A stretch of DNA of 64,000 bases from Ewingella sp049889095 (GTDB lineage: Bacteria > Pseudomonadota > Gammaproteobacteria > Enterobacterales > Enterobacteriaceae): assembly GCA_049889095.1 (NCBI GenBank), contig JBLJFK010000002.1. One strand, given 5' to 3'. Below the pieces are notes generated by a model, which searched no databases, was not told the DNA's origin, and saw only the letters and a program-made list of their open reading frames with translations. A program made the position numbers and the translations under genes. Of the stretch, positions 16,593 through 26,765 are shown in pieces (position 1 is the first letter of the stretch; the number at the start of each line of letters is the position of its first letter).

Positions 16593-17438
16593 ATGACTTC
16601 TTCTGCGCATATTGTCTCCACCGGGTGGCTGGCAAAAAACCTTAACTCGCCTGGCCTAGTGATCATTGACTGTCGCAAATCAAAACCGGGTATCACTCCA
16701 CCGTTAGATTTCCACGGCAAATATCTTGAAACGCATATCCCTGGCGCGATTTATGTTGAAGTCGACAGCATTTCAGATTGCAGCACCGGATTGCCGCATA
16801 TGATGCCAACCGCTGAGGAATTCTCCGCATCAATGGGCCGTCTCGGTATCGCCGACACGCAAACCATCATTCTTTATGATGAAGGCGACTTATTCTCCGC
16901 ACCGCGCGTCTGGTGGATGCTAACCAGCTTTGGTGCCAAAACTGTTCGCGTGCTGGATGGTGGGCTTAATGCCTGGAAAGTGGAGGGACGTCCGACTGAG
17001 AGTGGCGAAATTTCCCGTGTGCCAACCACCTTCAATGCCAAACTGGTCCGCCCGGTGGTGGTAAGTGCCAGTCAGGTACAGGACGCTTTGGGCAACGTGC
17101 AAATCATTGATGCGCGTCCACTGGGCCGTTTCAAAGCGGAACAGCCTGAACCGCGTCCGCGCCTGCACGGCGGCCATATTCCCGGCAGCCTCAGCGTACC
17201 TTTCACCGAACTGACGGAAAATGGCTACCTGAAGTCACCGCAAGCATTAAAGGCGACTTTTGAGAGACTGGGTGTGGAACTGAATAAGCCAGTGATCACG
17301 ACCTGTGGCTCCGGCGTAACCGCTGCGGCGCTGGCGTTTGGGTTGGATTCGCTCGGTGTAGAAGACGTGATGTTGTACGACGGTTCGTGGGCTGAATGGG
17401 GCAATATAGACGAAGACTACCCGATCGAAACGCACTGA
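16593..17438 (+). CDS. Tandem-rhodanese sulfurtransferase (SseA-like)
   Basis: A 281-residue protein with two rhodanese domains. The N-terminal one is inactive-type (VIIDCRKSK, HIPGAIYVEVD), and the C-terminal one has the active-site loop TTCGSGVTAAAL with the catalytic cysteine. The CGSGV loop is that of 3-mercaptopyruvate sulfurtransferase (SseA) rather than of thiosulfate sulfurtransferase. It moves sulfur to thiols or cyanide. Sequence divergence from SseA leaves exact orthology open. Confidence 0.85.
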   Translation: MTSSAHIVSTGWLAKNLNSPGLVIIDCRKSKPGITPPLDFHGKYLETHIPGAIYVEVDSISDCSTGLPHMMPTAEEFSASMGRLGIADTQTIILYDEGDLFSAPRVWWMLTSFGAKTVRVLDGGLNAWKVEGRPTESGEISRVPTTFNAKLVRPVVVSASQVQDALGNVQIIDARPLGRFKAEQPEPRPRLHGGHIPGSLSVPFTELTENGYLKSPQALKATFERLGVELNKPVITTCGSGVTAAALAFGLDSLGVEDVMLYDGSWAEWGNIDEDYPIETH

Positions 17439-17460
17439 AGAGTGCTTATGCTAATGCATC

Positions 17461-17500
17461 AAAAATCCGTCACTGCACAGGATTCAGTGTGCAGTGACGG
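17461..17500 (-). terminator. Terminator of agp
   Basis: A perfect 13-bp stem, CCGTCACTGCACA (17467-17479) with TGTGCAGTGACGG (17488-17500), followed on the minus strand by ATTTTTG. It may also stop the sulfurtransferase transcript coming from the other side. Confidence 0.85.
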
Positions 17501-17521
17501 AATAAGTACCTATTGAACAGA

Positions 17522-18817
17522 TTAGCCTTGCAGGTCTTTTTGTAGCGCCTGAGTGAATTTCTCCATTGGGCAAAAACCTTGCTTGTCGATTTCACAACCT
17601 TCGATTTGCAGGGTTACGCGCTGTGGCGGATTTTTTAAACTCAGCGCCGTGTTATTGCGGATCTGTTTCGCCGTCGGATAAACGTATTCAATTTTCATCA
17701 GGTCTTGGTTGGCTTTGGCATCATGCCAGCGCTGAAATACCACGGCACCGCTGATCGGTGTGCGTTCGTACTGACCCGGCAAGGTGTAATCTTTGGTTTT
17801 CAGTGCTGCCAGCAGAGAGGCAATGTTAGAGTCATGTCCGACCATAAGGGCCAGCCTGGCCTGTTGTGCTGACTGTTGATCTGCCGATTTCGCATCACTC
17901 TTCTTCAGCGCACCGGAAATAAACGTCAACAGAGGTTTCGCCGCATTGGCTGCGATCGCTGGCGAGCCGAACAACGTTTCATGGTAGAGGTTTTTAATGG
18001 TTTCCAGTTTTGTCCACTGCTCTGGCGTGGTGATCTGTCCCCAGGCGACATCTTTCATCGGGAAGCCTTCGTAATACTGCAACATAAAGGCATCAGTGGC
18101 GCCAGTGGCCATACGTAAAGGTCCGGTAATGCCTGGTTCTTTGCCCTGAGTGAGGACAACACTCGATGATTGGGAGGCCAAATCACACTGTTTGTCCTGC
18201 TTACACAGTTTGGAGTTCTGATAATCCATCACTTTTTGCAGCAACAAATAATTCGGTTTCAACCGTTGATTGAGGCCATCAATTCCCCCCTCACCCGCAT
18301 GCTGACTAATCGAGTTAAGCGCATCTGTTTTGAATTTTTCGTTCACGTCTGCAGTAATAATCGGGTTGAACACCGGGTCCATTTTGCCAATGTCAACGCG
18401 GTTCACCACCGCCACATCGCAGCCGGGGAATGCACCAGTCACGAAATGCTTCGCGGTATCAATCGTGCGCGGCAGACTGTTTGCGTAGGCAAAGACCTGG
18501 CCGCCAGTCGGACATTGTGTCGCAGGCAGCACCCGGGTTTTCGCCAGCCATGCGCGGAAATACTGGCCCATATGCTCTTCAACTTTTCCGCCTTTAGGGG
18601 TCAGTAACCCACCTTCTGTTTGCCATTTTGGCCAGGCATGAGTGGTCGACTCGGCCAGGACATCACCGTAGTTCACCAGCGGTGCACGGATCCCGTGACG
18701 GCTCATGATCAGAACCTGTTGCAGCTCAAGGGACGTGTTGGCGGCAAAAGAAGGGGCTGACATCGGCAGCAGGCAGGCTAACGCTGTCAGTGTAAAAGCG
18801 CGGTGTACAGTTTTCAC
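17522..18817 (-). CDS. agp: Periplasmic glucose-1-phosphatase Agp
   Basis: A histidine acid phosphatase of 431 residues. A signal peptide (ALACLLPMSAPSFAA) is followed by the catalytic RHGIRAP motif and, late in the protein, the HDSN proton-donor motif (GHDSNIASLLAAL). In E. coli Agp releases glucose from glucose-1-phosphate in the periplasm, and some family members attack phytate. It is a single-gene unit with a strong terminator. Confidence 0.93.
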   Translation of the reverse strand: MKTVHRAFTLTALACLLPMSAPSFAANTSLELQQVLIMSRHGIRAPLVNYGDVLAESTTHAWPKWQTEGGLLTPKGGKVEEHMGQYFRAWLAKTRVLPATQCPTGGQVFAYANSLPRTIDTAKHFVTGAFPGCDVAVVNRVDIGKMDPVFNPIITADVNEKFKTDALNSISQHAGEGGIDGLNQRLKPNYLLLQKVMDYQNSKLCKQDKQCDLASQSSSVVLTQGKEPGITGPLRMATGATDAFMLQYYEGFPMKDVAWGQITTPEQWTKLETIKNLYHETLFGSPAIAANAAKPLLTFISGALKKSDAKSADQQSAQQARLALMVGHDSNIASLLAALKTKDYTLPGQYERTPISGAVVFQRWHDAKANQDLMKIEYVYPTAKQIRNNTALSLKNPPQRVTLQIEGCEIDKQGFCPMEKFTQALQKDLQG

Positions 18818-18981
18818 GTGGTGATCCTCTTAGTTTTCCCTGGAATAGAAATACACCGTTGCCCAATCTGTTCACCAGACTGATTCCAAGGGTGAATTTC
18901 CAGCATAGGGGAATATATGCTAACAGGGAGGGATCAAGGTCACATCAACACGCCAGTAATGACACTTTTATGACAGCCGGG

Positions 18982-19578
18982 TCAGAATTGATAACGTAGC
19001 CAGCCAAAAAATACATTCCCGTTATTGTAAGTCCCGGGGATATAGGTCGCCTGAAAACTCAGCTTGTTATAACTTATAGAGACCAACGGCAGCACAATCG
19101 GTATGGGTATATAAGCGTAATCGTCGCGTGCAGTGATGGCGGCGGTGTATCCCAGCCCCAATCGGAAATTCTTATCCTCGGCCGGTTGCCATATTTTTTC
19201 ATAGCCATAGCCACCGATAGGCTCCCATTTATTATGGGAGTCTTTGAAGGCCATTAAATAGATGCCATGCCAGTCACCATTTGAATCATAACGGGAAATG
19301 CCATAACCGCCGCCCCAAGGGCGCTCGTTATAGCTGTCCGTTTTCTCTTTGTCATAGGTCAGACGGTTATGCCAGGTGATCGCGGGCAGATAAATATCTT
19401 TAGCGGGTGAGTCATTCCAGGTGATGGAAACATCATTTTTCCACGAGTCCCACCATCCCATGAAACCCGGCCTTGCTGGTGTAGACGAAGAGGTACTGTC
19501 AGGACTGGCGAAAGCAGGCACTACAAAAAAACCAGATAATATAACTACCCAGCAAATCATTTTTTTTAAAATAACCAT
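18982..19578 (-). CDS. pagP: Lipid A palmitoyltransferase PagP
   Basis: A 198-residue outer-membrane enzyme: signal peptide ending near PAFA-S, an N-terminal amphipathic helix, then an eight-strand barrel with conserved WHNRLTYDKE, ERPWGGGYGISRYD and GDWHGIYLMAF, and a C-terminal aromatic residue (WLRYQF). It moves palmitate from phospholipid to lipid A. In relatives it is PhoP-controlled; I could not identify a clear PhoP box in the AT-rich upstream region. Confidence 0.95.
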   Translation of the reverse strand: MVILKKMICWVVILSGFFVVPAFASPDSTSSSTPARPGFMGWWDSWKNDVSITWNDSPAKDIYLPAITWHNRLTYDKEKTDSYNERPWGGGYGISRYDSNGDWHGIYLMAFKDSHNKWEPIGGYGYEKIWQPAEDKNFRLGLGYTAAITARDDYAYIPIPIVLPLVSISYNKLSFQATYIPGTYNNGNVFFGWLRYQF

Positions 19579-19805
19579 TTAAATTAAAGCTCCCTAGTTA
19601 GGAGCCATAATAGCAATTTTTATTACATGAGTTTTAAACCGCACAGGGCAAATTTGTAAGGAAATATTCAAATTCTTATTCTTTAGAAACCCTCAGTTTA
19701 AATACTGGAGAAGCTATAATGTTTAATATGCCAGGAATCTCAATCACATAGCCTTAAAATATAAATCCACTTTAAACGAATGATAAAAATATAGAGGATT
19801 TATCA

Positions 19806-19838
19806 AAAAAAACCGGAACAAAAATCGCTCCGGTTTTT
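19806..19838 (-). terminator. Terminator of purL
   Basis: AAAACCGGA (19809-19817) pairs with TCCGGTTTT (19829-19837), with an A run on one side giving a T run on the minus strand. It lies 17 bases past the purL stop. Confidence 0.85.
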
Positions 19839-19854
19839 CACACTCCGTCAGGCA

Positions 19855-22800
19855 TTAGCCAAGCTGTTTGCGCGCATTGCGGAACATGCGCATCCACGGG
19901 CTGTCTTCACCCCACTCTTCCGGGTGCCATGAGTTACTGACGGTACGGAATACACGCTCAGGGTGAGGCATCATAACGGTGACGCGGCCTGACAGGTTAG
20001 TGACGGCGGTGATACCGTTAGGTGAACCGTTAGGGTTAGCCGGATAGGCTTCCGTCACTCGACCGTTGTTATCTACAAAACGCAGTGCGATCAAATCGGC
20101 ATGTTCAAGCTGAGAGAGATGCACAGCATCGCGCACTTCAACATGGCCTTCGCCGTGAGATACCGCAATTGGCATCCGCGAACCGACCATTCCCTGCATC
20201 AGCAGCGACGGACTGGCGGTGACTTCTACCAGGCTGAAGCGTGCTTCAAAACGGTCAGACAGATTACGCACAAAGCGCGGCCAGTGTTCTGCACCCGGAA
20301 TAAGCTCTTTCAGGTTGGACATCATCTGGCAACCATTGCACACGCCGAGCGCCAAAGTTTGCGGACGATGGAAAAAGTCTTCGAACTCATCGCGAACGCG
20401 GTCATTGAACAGCACTGACTTCGCCCAGCCTTCGCCTGCTCCCAGTACGTCGCCATATGAGAAGCCGCCGCACGCTACCAGCGTGTGGAACGCCTGCAAA
20501 TCGCGGTGTCCGGCCAGCAAGTCACTCATGTGGACGTCGACTGCATCAAAACCTGCACGGTGGAAAGCAGCAGCCATTTCAATATGAGAATTAACGCCCT
20601 GCTCACGCAGCACGGCCACTTTCGGGCGAGCACCTTTGGCAATGTAAGGTGCTGCAACGTCTTCATCAGGGGCAAAGCTCAGTTTAACGTTCAGACCCGG
20701 ATCGCGATCGTGGGTTTTGGCTTCATGCTCCTGGTCAGCACACTCCGGGTTGTCGCGCAGACGCTGCATCTGCCAGGTGGTTTCGGCCCACCAGGTACGC
20801 AAGGTTGTGCGGCTTTCGCTGTACACCGGTTGGCCATCCTGGGTAATGATAAAGCGATCGCCCGCCTCAACACTGCCCAGATAGTGGCTGCATTCACCCA
20901 GACCGAATTTTGCCAGCGTCTGCTCGACGCCAGCGCGATCTTCAGCCCGCACCTGAACAACGGCGCCCAGCTCTTCATTAAATAGCGCGGCCAGCCTGTC
21001 TTTCCCTAATGCAGCAATATCCACCGTCAGACCACAGTGACCGGCAAATGCCATCTCGGCCAGCGTCACTAACAGGCCGCCATCAGAGCGGTCGTGATAA
21101 GCCAATAGTTTACGATCGGCAACCAGCGCCTGCATGGCGTTAAAGAAGCCGCCCAGCTGTTCTGCACTGCGGACATCAGCCGGTGTGTCACCAAGTTGGC
21201 GATAGACCTGCGCCAGCGCCGTAGCGCCTAAAGCGTTATGGCCGCAGCCGAGATCCACCAGCAGTAACGCGGTGTCACCCTTGTCGGTACGCAATTGCGG
21301 CGTCACCGTGCTCCGCACGTCTTCGACACGGGCAAAAGCGGTGATCACCAAAGACAGCGGCGAGGTCATTTCACGCTCTTCGTTACCTTCCTGCCAGCGC
21401 GTTTTCATCGACATAGAGTCTTTGCCGACCGGAATGGTAATACCCAGCGCAGGACAGAGTTCTTCACCGACGGCTTTCACCGCAGCGTAAAGACCCGCAT
21501 CTTCACCCGGATGACCGGCAGCAGACATCCAGTTGGCGGAAAGCTTCACACGCTTCAGATTGCCGATTTCGACGGCAGCCAGGTTAGTCAGTGCTTCGCC
21601 CACGGCCATACGGCCCGAGGCGGCAAAGTCCAGCAAGGCGATGGGAGCACGTTCGCCCAGTGACATGGCTTCACCATGGTAGCTGTCGAGGCTGGCGGTA
21701 GTGACCGCACAGTCGGCTACCGGGATTTGCCACGGACCGACCATCTGGTCACGCGCGACCATACCGGTCACGGTGCGGTCACCGATGGTGATCAGGAAGG
21801 TTTTTTCCGCCACAGCAGGCAAATGCATAACGCGTTTTACCGCTTCGGTAAGCTGAATATTTTCTGCATCCAGGCTGTCACCTAACGCTTTCAGCGTTGT
21901 CACATCGCGGGTCATCTTCGGCGTTTTACCCAGCAGCACATCCAGCGGCATGTCGATCGGCTGGTTGTTGAAGTGACTATCTTCGAGAGAAAGGTGCATC
22001 TCCTCAGTGGCTTCACCGATCACCGCGTAAGGTGTGCGCTCACGTTTACAGATCGCGTCAAACTCAGCCAACTGCGCCGGAGAAACCGCCAGCACGTAGC
22101 GCTCCTGAGATTCGTTACACCACACTTCCAGCGGGCTCATGCCCGGCTCGTCGTTCAGAATGTCTCGCAGCTGGAAACGGCCACCACGGTTGCCGTCGCT
22201 GACCAGCTCAGGCATAGCATTGGACAAACCGCCAGCCCCCACGTCATGAATAAACAAAATCGGATTGGCTTCACCCTGTTCCCAGCAACGGTCGATCACT
22301 TCCTGACAGCGACGTTCCATTTCAGGGTTATCGCGCTGTACCGACGCGAAATCCAGATCGGCATCAGACTGGCCAGAGGCCATAGAGGAAGCTGCACCGC
22401 CGCCCAGACCGATGTTCATCGCCGGGCCGCCAAGCACAATCAGTTTCGCGCCAACGGTGATCTCGCCTTTCTGCACGTGATCGGCGCGGATGTTGCCGAT
22501 ACCGCCAGCCAGCATGATGGGTTTGTGATAACCGCGCAGCTCAGGGCCATTGTGGCTGTTGACATTTTCTTCGTAAGTACGGAAATATCCCAGCAGCGCA
22601 GGACGTCCAAATTCGTTGTTGAACGCAGCGCCACCCAGCGGACCGTCAGTCATGATTTCAAGCGCGGTCACGATGCGGTCTGGCTTACCGAAGTTCTCTT
22701 CCCACGGTTGTTCAAAACCAGGAATACGCAGGTTAGATACGGAAAAACCGACCAGACCGGCTTTCGGTTTAGCACCACGGCCGGTAGCACCTTCGTCACG

Positions 22801-23742
22801 GATTTCACCGCCTGAACCGGTTGCAGCACCCGGCCACGGAGAGATGGCGGTCGGATGGTTATGGGTTTCGACTTTCATCAGGATATGCGCCTGCTCCTGA
22901 TGGAAGTTATACAGGCCGTCCGCATTGGCATAAAAGCGCCCTACTTGTGAACCTTCCATCACGGCAGCGTTGTCTTTATAGGCCGAAAGCACGTGATCCG
23001 GCGTCTGCTCAAAGGTGTTTTTGATCATCTTGAACAGCGACTTTGGCTGTTCCTGACCATCGATGATCCAGTCTGCATTAAAAATCTTATGGCGACAGTG
23101 TTCGGAGTTGGCCTGCGCGAACATATAAAGCTCAATATCGGTTGGGTTGCGCCCCAGCGACGTAAAAGCGTCCATCAGATAATCGATTTCATCCTGCGCC
23201 AGTGCCAGGCCCAGTTTACTGTTGGCGGCTTCCAGCGCGCCGCGGCCTTCGCCGTGGATATCAACCGACTGAACCGGTGCGGGTTGATGGTGGGCAAACA
23301 GAGCCTGTGCATCTTCCATCTGCCCGAACAGGGTTTCCATCATTCGGTCATGCAGCAGCACACCTAAGTGCGCCCACTGCTCGTCAGTCAGCGTTGCAGC
23401 CTGGATGTAAAACGCCAGACCACGCTCAAGACGTAACACCTGAGAGAGGCCGCAGTTATGCGCAATATCCGTCGCTTTGGAAGACCAAGGGGAGATCGTG
23501 CCCGGACGCGGAGTAACCAGTAATAAGCGACCTGCAGGAGCGTGTTCAGCGAGAGAAGGACCGTATTTAAGAAGTCGTTGTAATTTGGTTTTTTCATCCG
23601 GGCTCAGCGGAACGCTGACGTCGGCAAAGTGTACATATTCTGCGTAAATATCACTGACCGGAAGATGGGCTTCCTGACAGCGGGACAACAACTTGTTAAT
23701 GCGAAAAGCCGACAAAGCGGGCGAACCACGCAGTATTTCCAT
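19855..23742 (-). CDS. purL: Phosphoribosylformylglycinamidine synthase PurL
   Basis: A 1295-residue purine synthesis enzyme, the same length as E. coli PurL. Seen are the N-terminal MEILRGSPALSAFRINK, the FGAM synthase domains (VETHNHPTAISPWPGAATGS, GGGAASSMASGQSDADLDF) and the C-terminal glutaminase with its cysteine nucleophile (LALGVCNGCQMM) and His/Glu pair (PHPERVFRT). A GTG lies two codons upstream, but the ATG at 23742 matches the family start. A PurR box is found about 100 bases upstream. Confidence 0.98.
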   Translation of the reverse strand: MEILRGSPALSAFRINKLLSRCQEAHLPVSDIYAEYVHFADVSVPLSPDEKTKLQRLLKYGPSLAEHAPAGRLLLVTPRPGTISPWSSKATDIAHNCGLSQVLRLERGLAFYIQAATLTDEQWAHLGVLLHDRMMETLFGQMEDAQALFAHHQPAPVQSVDIHGEGRGALEAANSKLGLALAQDEIDYLMDAFTSLGRNPTDIELYMFAQANSEHCRHKIFNADWIIDGQEQPKSLFKMIKNTFEQTPDHVLSAYKDNAAVMEGSQVGRFYANADGLYNFHQEQAHILMKVETHNHPTAISPWPGAATGSGGEIRDEGATGRGAKPKAGLVGFSVSNLRIPGFEQPWEENFGKPDRIVTALEIMTDGPLGGAAFNNEFGRPALLGYFRTYEENVNSHNGPELRGYHKPIMLAGGIGNIRADHVQKGEITVGAKLIVLGGPAMNIGLGGGAASSMASGQSDADLDFASVQRDNPEMERRCQEVIDRCWEQGEANPILFIHDVGAGGLSNAMPELVSDGNRGGRFQLRDILNDEPGMSPLEVWCNESQERYVLAVSPAQLAEFDAICKRERTPYAVIGEATEEMHLSLEDSHFNNQPIDMPLDVLLGKTPKMTRDVTTLKALGDSLDAENIQLTEAVKRVMHLPAVAEKTFLITIGDRTVTGMVARDQMVGPWQIPVADCAVTTASLDSYHGEAMSLGERAPIALLDFAASGRMAVGEALTNLAAVEIGNLKRVKLSANWMSAAGHPGEDAGLYAAVKAVGEELCPALGITIPVGKDSMSMKTRWQEGNEEREMTSPLSLVITAFARVEDVRSTVTPQLRTDKGDTALLLVDLGCGHNALGATALAQVYRQLGDTPADVRSAEQLGGFFNAMQALVADRKLLAYHDRSDGGLLVTLAEMAFAGHCGLTVDIAALGKDRLAALFNEELGAVVQVRAEDRAGVEQTLAKFGLGECSHYLGSVEAGDRFIITQDGQPVYSESRTTLRTWWAETTWQMQRLRDNPECADQEHEAKTHDRDPGLNVKLSFAPDEDVAAPYIAKGARPKVAVLREQGVNSHIEMAAAFHRAGFDAVDVHMSDLLAGHRDLQAFHTLVACGGFSYGDVLGAGEGWAKSVLFNDRVRDEFEDFFHRPQTLALGVCNGCQMMSNLKELIPGAEHWPRFVRNLSDRFEARFSLVEVTASPSLLMQGMVGSRMPIAVSHGEGHVEVRDAVHLSQLEHADLIALRFVDNNGRVTEAYPANPNGSPNGITAVTNLSGRVTVMMPHPERVFRTVSNSWHPEEWGEDSPWMRMFRNARKQLG

Positions 23743-23839
23743 AATCACAGATCTCTCGTCTTCGAAGCCACTGATAGCAGTGCTTCATTGGGCGCAACAG
23801 GGGGGAAACGCGGACTATTATAAAGAAACCCTGAGCCCG

Positions 23840-23855
23840 ACGAAACCGTTTGCGC
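23840..23855. promoter_or_regulatory. PurR box of purL
   Basis: Read on the minus strand it is GCGCAAACGGTTTCGT, one base from the PurR site of E. coli purL as I remember it (ACGCAAACGGTTTCGT). It lies 98 bases before the purL start. Confidence 0.85.
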
Positions 23856-24021
23856 ATTGAATATTCATATTAACCAAAAGCCATGCTATTAGAGTGGTTA
23901 TTATGAATAAAGTTGCAGCCTGTCGTTTTGTTGAGCAAAATGCGTCGGCACTGGGAATATAACCATAGTAATGACAGCGTTTAAACTCGCAAAAATAATA
24001 GTGCCGCAGAGAGATAACTAT

Positions 24022-25488
24022 TTGACGCGCATAAAATTAAATTATTTTCTGGTCGGTCTTGCCGCTCTGCTGCTGGCGTTGGCTTTGTGGCCAACAATTC
24101 CATGGCATCGGGGTGATGGGGACCAACTGGAACAGATAAAATCTCGTGGAGAATTACGGGTAAATACACTTAATTCTCCACTGACTTTTTTCAACAGCCC
24201 CGACGGCAGTGCCGGATTTGACTACGAATTGGCAAAGCGTTTTGCGGACTACCTTGGCGTGACGCTGGTAATGTCGCCACATAACAACGTCAAGGCGATG
24301 TTTAACGGCCTGGACAGTAATCAAGCTGACATGCTGGCGTCGGGTCTTAGCTACAACGCAGAGCGCCTGAAAAACTATCGTACCGGGCCAGAATACTATT
24401 CGGTGTCACAACAGTTGTTGTATCGCCAGGGTTCAGTGCGTCCAAAAACGCTGGCTGACGTTAAAGGAGAGCTACTGGTCTCTTCAGGCACCGCGCACGT
24501 CGGTGCACTACAGGCTGCGAGTAAAAAATTCCCTGATTTACACTGGAACGAAACCGACAAGCTCTCACCGCGTGATCTATTGCAGCAAGTTGCTGAGGGC
24601 AAACTGGATTACACATTGGGCGATTCGGTTACCGTAGCACTGATGCAGCGGGTTTATCCGCGGTTAGCGGTGGCATTTAACGTCACAGCCGATGAACCGG
24701 TTACCTGGTACTTCAGTAAAAAATCCGATGATGACAGCCTGTATGCTGCCATGCTGGACTTCTTTAGCCAAATTTCCGAAGACGGCACGCTGGAAAAGCT
24801 GGAGGAGAAGTACCTCGGGCACGTCGGCGAATTCGATTACGTGGATACGCGCACTTTCCTTAAAGCGATAGACACCACCCTGCCGGGGCTGCAACCGCTG
24901 TTTGCGAAATATGCCGGTGATATCGACTGGCGTTTGCTGGCAGCAATATCCTATCAAGAGTCACACTGGGATCCGCTGGCGACATCCTCTACTGGTGTGC
25001 GCGGTTTGATGATGCTGACGCGCGCAACCGCTTCAGGTTTGGATGTCGATGACCGTACGGATGCAGAGCAAAGTATTCAGGGCGGTGCCCTCTACCTGTC
25101 CAGGCTGATGGATAAAATGCCGCCCACGATCCCGAAGGATGAGCGAATCTGGTTTGCGCTGGCGGCTTACAATATGGGTTATGGTCACATGCTTGATGCC
25201 CGCAAACTCACAACCGAGCAGAAAGGTGATCCTGACAGTTGGCTGGATGTGAAACAGCGTTTGCCCATGCTCAACCAGAAGCGTTATTTCAGCCGGACTA
25301 ATTACGGTTATGCCCGCGGGACACAGGCTTACAAATATGTCGAGAATATCCGGCGTTATCAGTTAAGTCTGGTCGGCTATCTGATGGAAAAAGAGAAAAA
25401 ACAGGCACAGGAAGCCGCGACGCTGGCTGAGTTAGGATCAGGGTATCCTGCTGTGGATGCGGTGCAGGCACTGGCCCCTGCACCCTAA
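24022..25488 (+). CDS. mltF: Membrane-bound lytic murein transglycosylase F
   Basis: An outer-membrane-attached lytic transglycosylase of about 488 residues. After a hydrophobic N-terminus (LAALLLALALWPTIPW) come an SBP_bac_3-like domain (GELRVNTLNSPLTF) and an SLT domain with the catalytic glutamate (ISYQESHWDPLA) and the AAYNMGYGHMLDAR motif. The ATG at 23971 has no ribosome site; the E. coli start aligns with the TTG at 24022, preceded by GAGAG. The start is thus uncertain. It is convergent with tadA, two bases apart. Confidence 0.93.
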   Translation: MTRIKLNYFLVGLAALLLALALWPTIPWHRGDGDQLEQIKSRGELRVNTLNSPLTFFNSPDGSAGFDYELAKRFADYLGVTLVMSPHNNVKAMFNGLDSNQADMLASGLSYNAERLKNYRTGPEYYSVSQQLLYRQGSVRPKTLADVKGELLVSSGTAHVGALQAASKKFPDLHWNETDKLSPRDLLQQVAEGKLDYTLGDSVTVALMQRVYPRLAVAFNVTADEPVTWYFSKKSDDDSLYAAMLDFFSQISEDGTLEKLEEKYLGHVGEFDYVDTRTFLKAIDTTLPGLQPLFAKYAGDIDWRLLAAISYQESHWDPLATSSTGVRGLMMLTRATASGLDVDDRTDAEQSIQGGALYLSRLMDKMPPTIPKDERIWFALAAYNMGYGHMLDARKLTTEQKGDPDSWLDVKQRLPMLNQKRYFSRTNYGYARGTQAYKYVENIRRYQLSLVGYLMEKEKKQAQEAATLAELGSGYPAVDAVQALAPAP

Positions 25489-25490
25489 AA

Positions 25491-26015
25491 TCAGGCGTCG
25501 TCGGCTGGCCCATCCGCTTCGCGCTGCGCCAGTTTAACGGCTTTTTGCTGGCTGCGGCGCTGACGAAAAAAAGCGCTCAGCATAGCTGAGCAATCGTCCG
25601 CCAGAATGCCTGCCGTGATCTGTACCTGATGATTCATTCCCGGGTGACCTAAAATGTCCAGCAGCGAGCCTGCCGCGCCGGTTTTATGATCCGCCGCGCC
25701 ATAAACAACCCGGCGAATACGGCCGTGGATCATCGCACCCGCGCACATCACGCAGGGTTCCAACGTGACGTATAAGGTGGTATCCAGCAGACGATAATTC
25801 TGTATTGTTTGGCCGCCCTGTCGCAGTGCCATGATTTCAGCGTGGGCGGTGGGATCATGATGGCCGATGAGCCGGTTCCAGCCTTCACCAATCACTTGAT
25901 TGTCCAGTACCAACACCGCACCCACCGGCACTTCACCTTCTTCCTGTGCCTTAAGGGCCAGATTCAATGCGCGTCGCATCCAATCCTCATCACTGTATTG
26001 CTCTGCCACTTTCAC
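25491..26015 (-). CDS. tadA: tRNA-specific adenosine deaminase TadA
   Basis: A zinc deaminase of 174 residues that converts A34 to inosine in tRNA-Arg. The zinc and catalytic residues are in HAEIMAL and PCVMCAGAMIHGRI; the RRVVYGAADHKTGAAGSL stretch is typical of TadA. The start at 26015 gives the usual length. It precedes pgpC in the E. coli arrangement, here on the same strand downstream of pgpC. Confidence 0.96.
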   Translation of the reverse strand: MKVAEQYSDEDWMRRALNLALKAQEEGEVPVGAVLVLDNQVIGEGWNRLIGHHDPTAHAEIMALRQGGQTIQNYRLLDTTLYVTLEPCVMCAGAMIHGRIRRVVYGAADHKTGAAGSLLDILGHPGMNHQVQITAGILADDCSAMLSAFFRQRRSQQKAVKLAQREADGPADDA

Positions 26016-26122
26016 CTCATCGCGGTTTCTTCGGCGGCCATTATACCGTTGTCATCATGCGTAACCCAACCACTGACGGAGCAAGTGAAAGAATTAATGC
26101 GTTGAAGTGCCTGGAAAGAAAT

Positions 26123-26761
26123 TCATTCGAGCTGCTGCAGTTCACCCTGCTTACTGACGCGAAAGCGGTGCTCACAGAAAAACAACAACGGGTTATCCTG
26201 TTTACTGTCGCTGTAGCCGCTGTAGAGTTTTAAGGGCGAGCCGATACGCTGCTCAAGCTGCACCACTTTCTCTTCGCCCAGGCAGCGCAGCGGCAGTACC
26301 CAACCACCCCGACCTCTTGCGATACGGCTTCCCACCAGGCGAACTCGCGGTAAGAAAGGCGAGGTGTTGTACACCTGCTTTACCAGATTTTCCGGCGAAC
26401 CCGTTATCAGCCACACTTCAGCATCGTGGTTTTCGATATAGTCACGTAAACGCATTTGCACCACGGGAAAAACCACAACTTTTTGGCGGAACCAGTTCAC
26501 AAAACGCAGTTCGAGATCTTTAAGTTTGGCCTCGCTGTGACCAAAGGTGATCGACCACAGCAACAAACTCATCGGCCAGCGTGTCGCACGCCCCTGTATT
26601 AGCATACCAAGCCCCACGACCGGCAAAACCGGCATCACTAGCAGCAGGTTTTGCGGCATCCGCCACAGCAGAAACCGCATAAAACTGCCGAACATATCCT
26701 GCTGGTGAAGCGTGCCATCCAGGTCAAAAAAAACTACTCGTCGATCCGCCGTCGCGCTCAA
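26123..26761 (-). CDS. pgpC: Phosphatidylglycerophosphatase C PgpC
   Basis: A 212-residue HAD-family membrane phosphatase, formerly YfhB, that makes phosphatidylglycerol. Seen are motif I (VVFFDLDGTLHQQDMF), a hydrophobic insertion (residues about 35-60) and ITGSPENLVKQV as motif II, then YSGYSDSKQDNPLL as motif III/IV. It starts 4 bases after murP, so it can be co-transcribed with murQP, although its role is in phospholipid synthesis. Confidence 0.92.
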   Translation of the reverse strand: MSATADRRVVFFDLDGTLHQQDMFGSFMRFLLWRMPQNLLLVMPVLPVVGLGMLIQGRATRWPMSLLLWSITFGHSEAKLKDLELRFVNWFRQKVVVFPVVQMRLRDYIENHDAEVWLITGSPENLVKQVYNTSPFLPRVRLVGSRIARGRGGWVLPLRCLGEEKVVQLEQRIGSPLKLYSGYSDSKQDNPLLFFCEHRFRVSKQGELQQLE

Positions 26762-26765
26762 TGCG

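Noticed and set aside
19600..19800. PhoP box upstream of pagP
   Set aside because: No pair of GTTTA half-sites with proper spacing on the right strand.
21973..22815. 280-codon frame antisense to purL
   Set aside because: Shadow of a highly conserved gene; no start signal or family.
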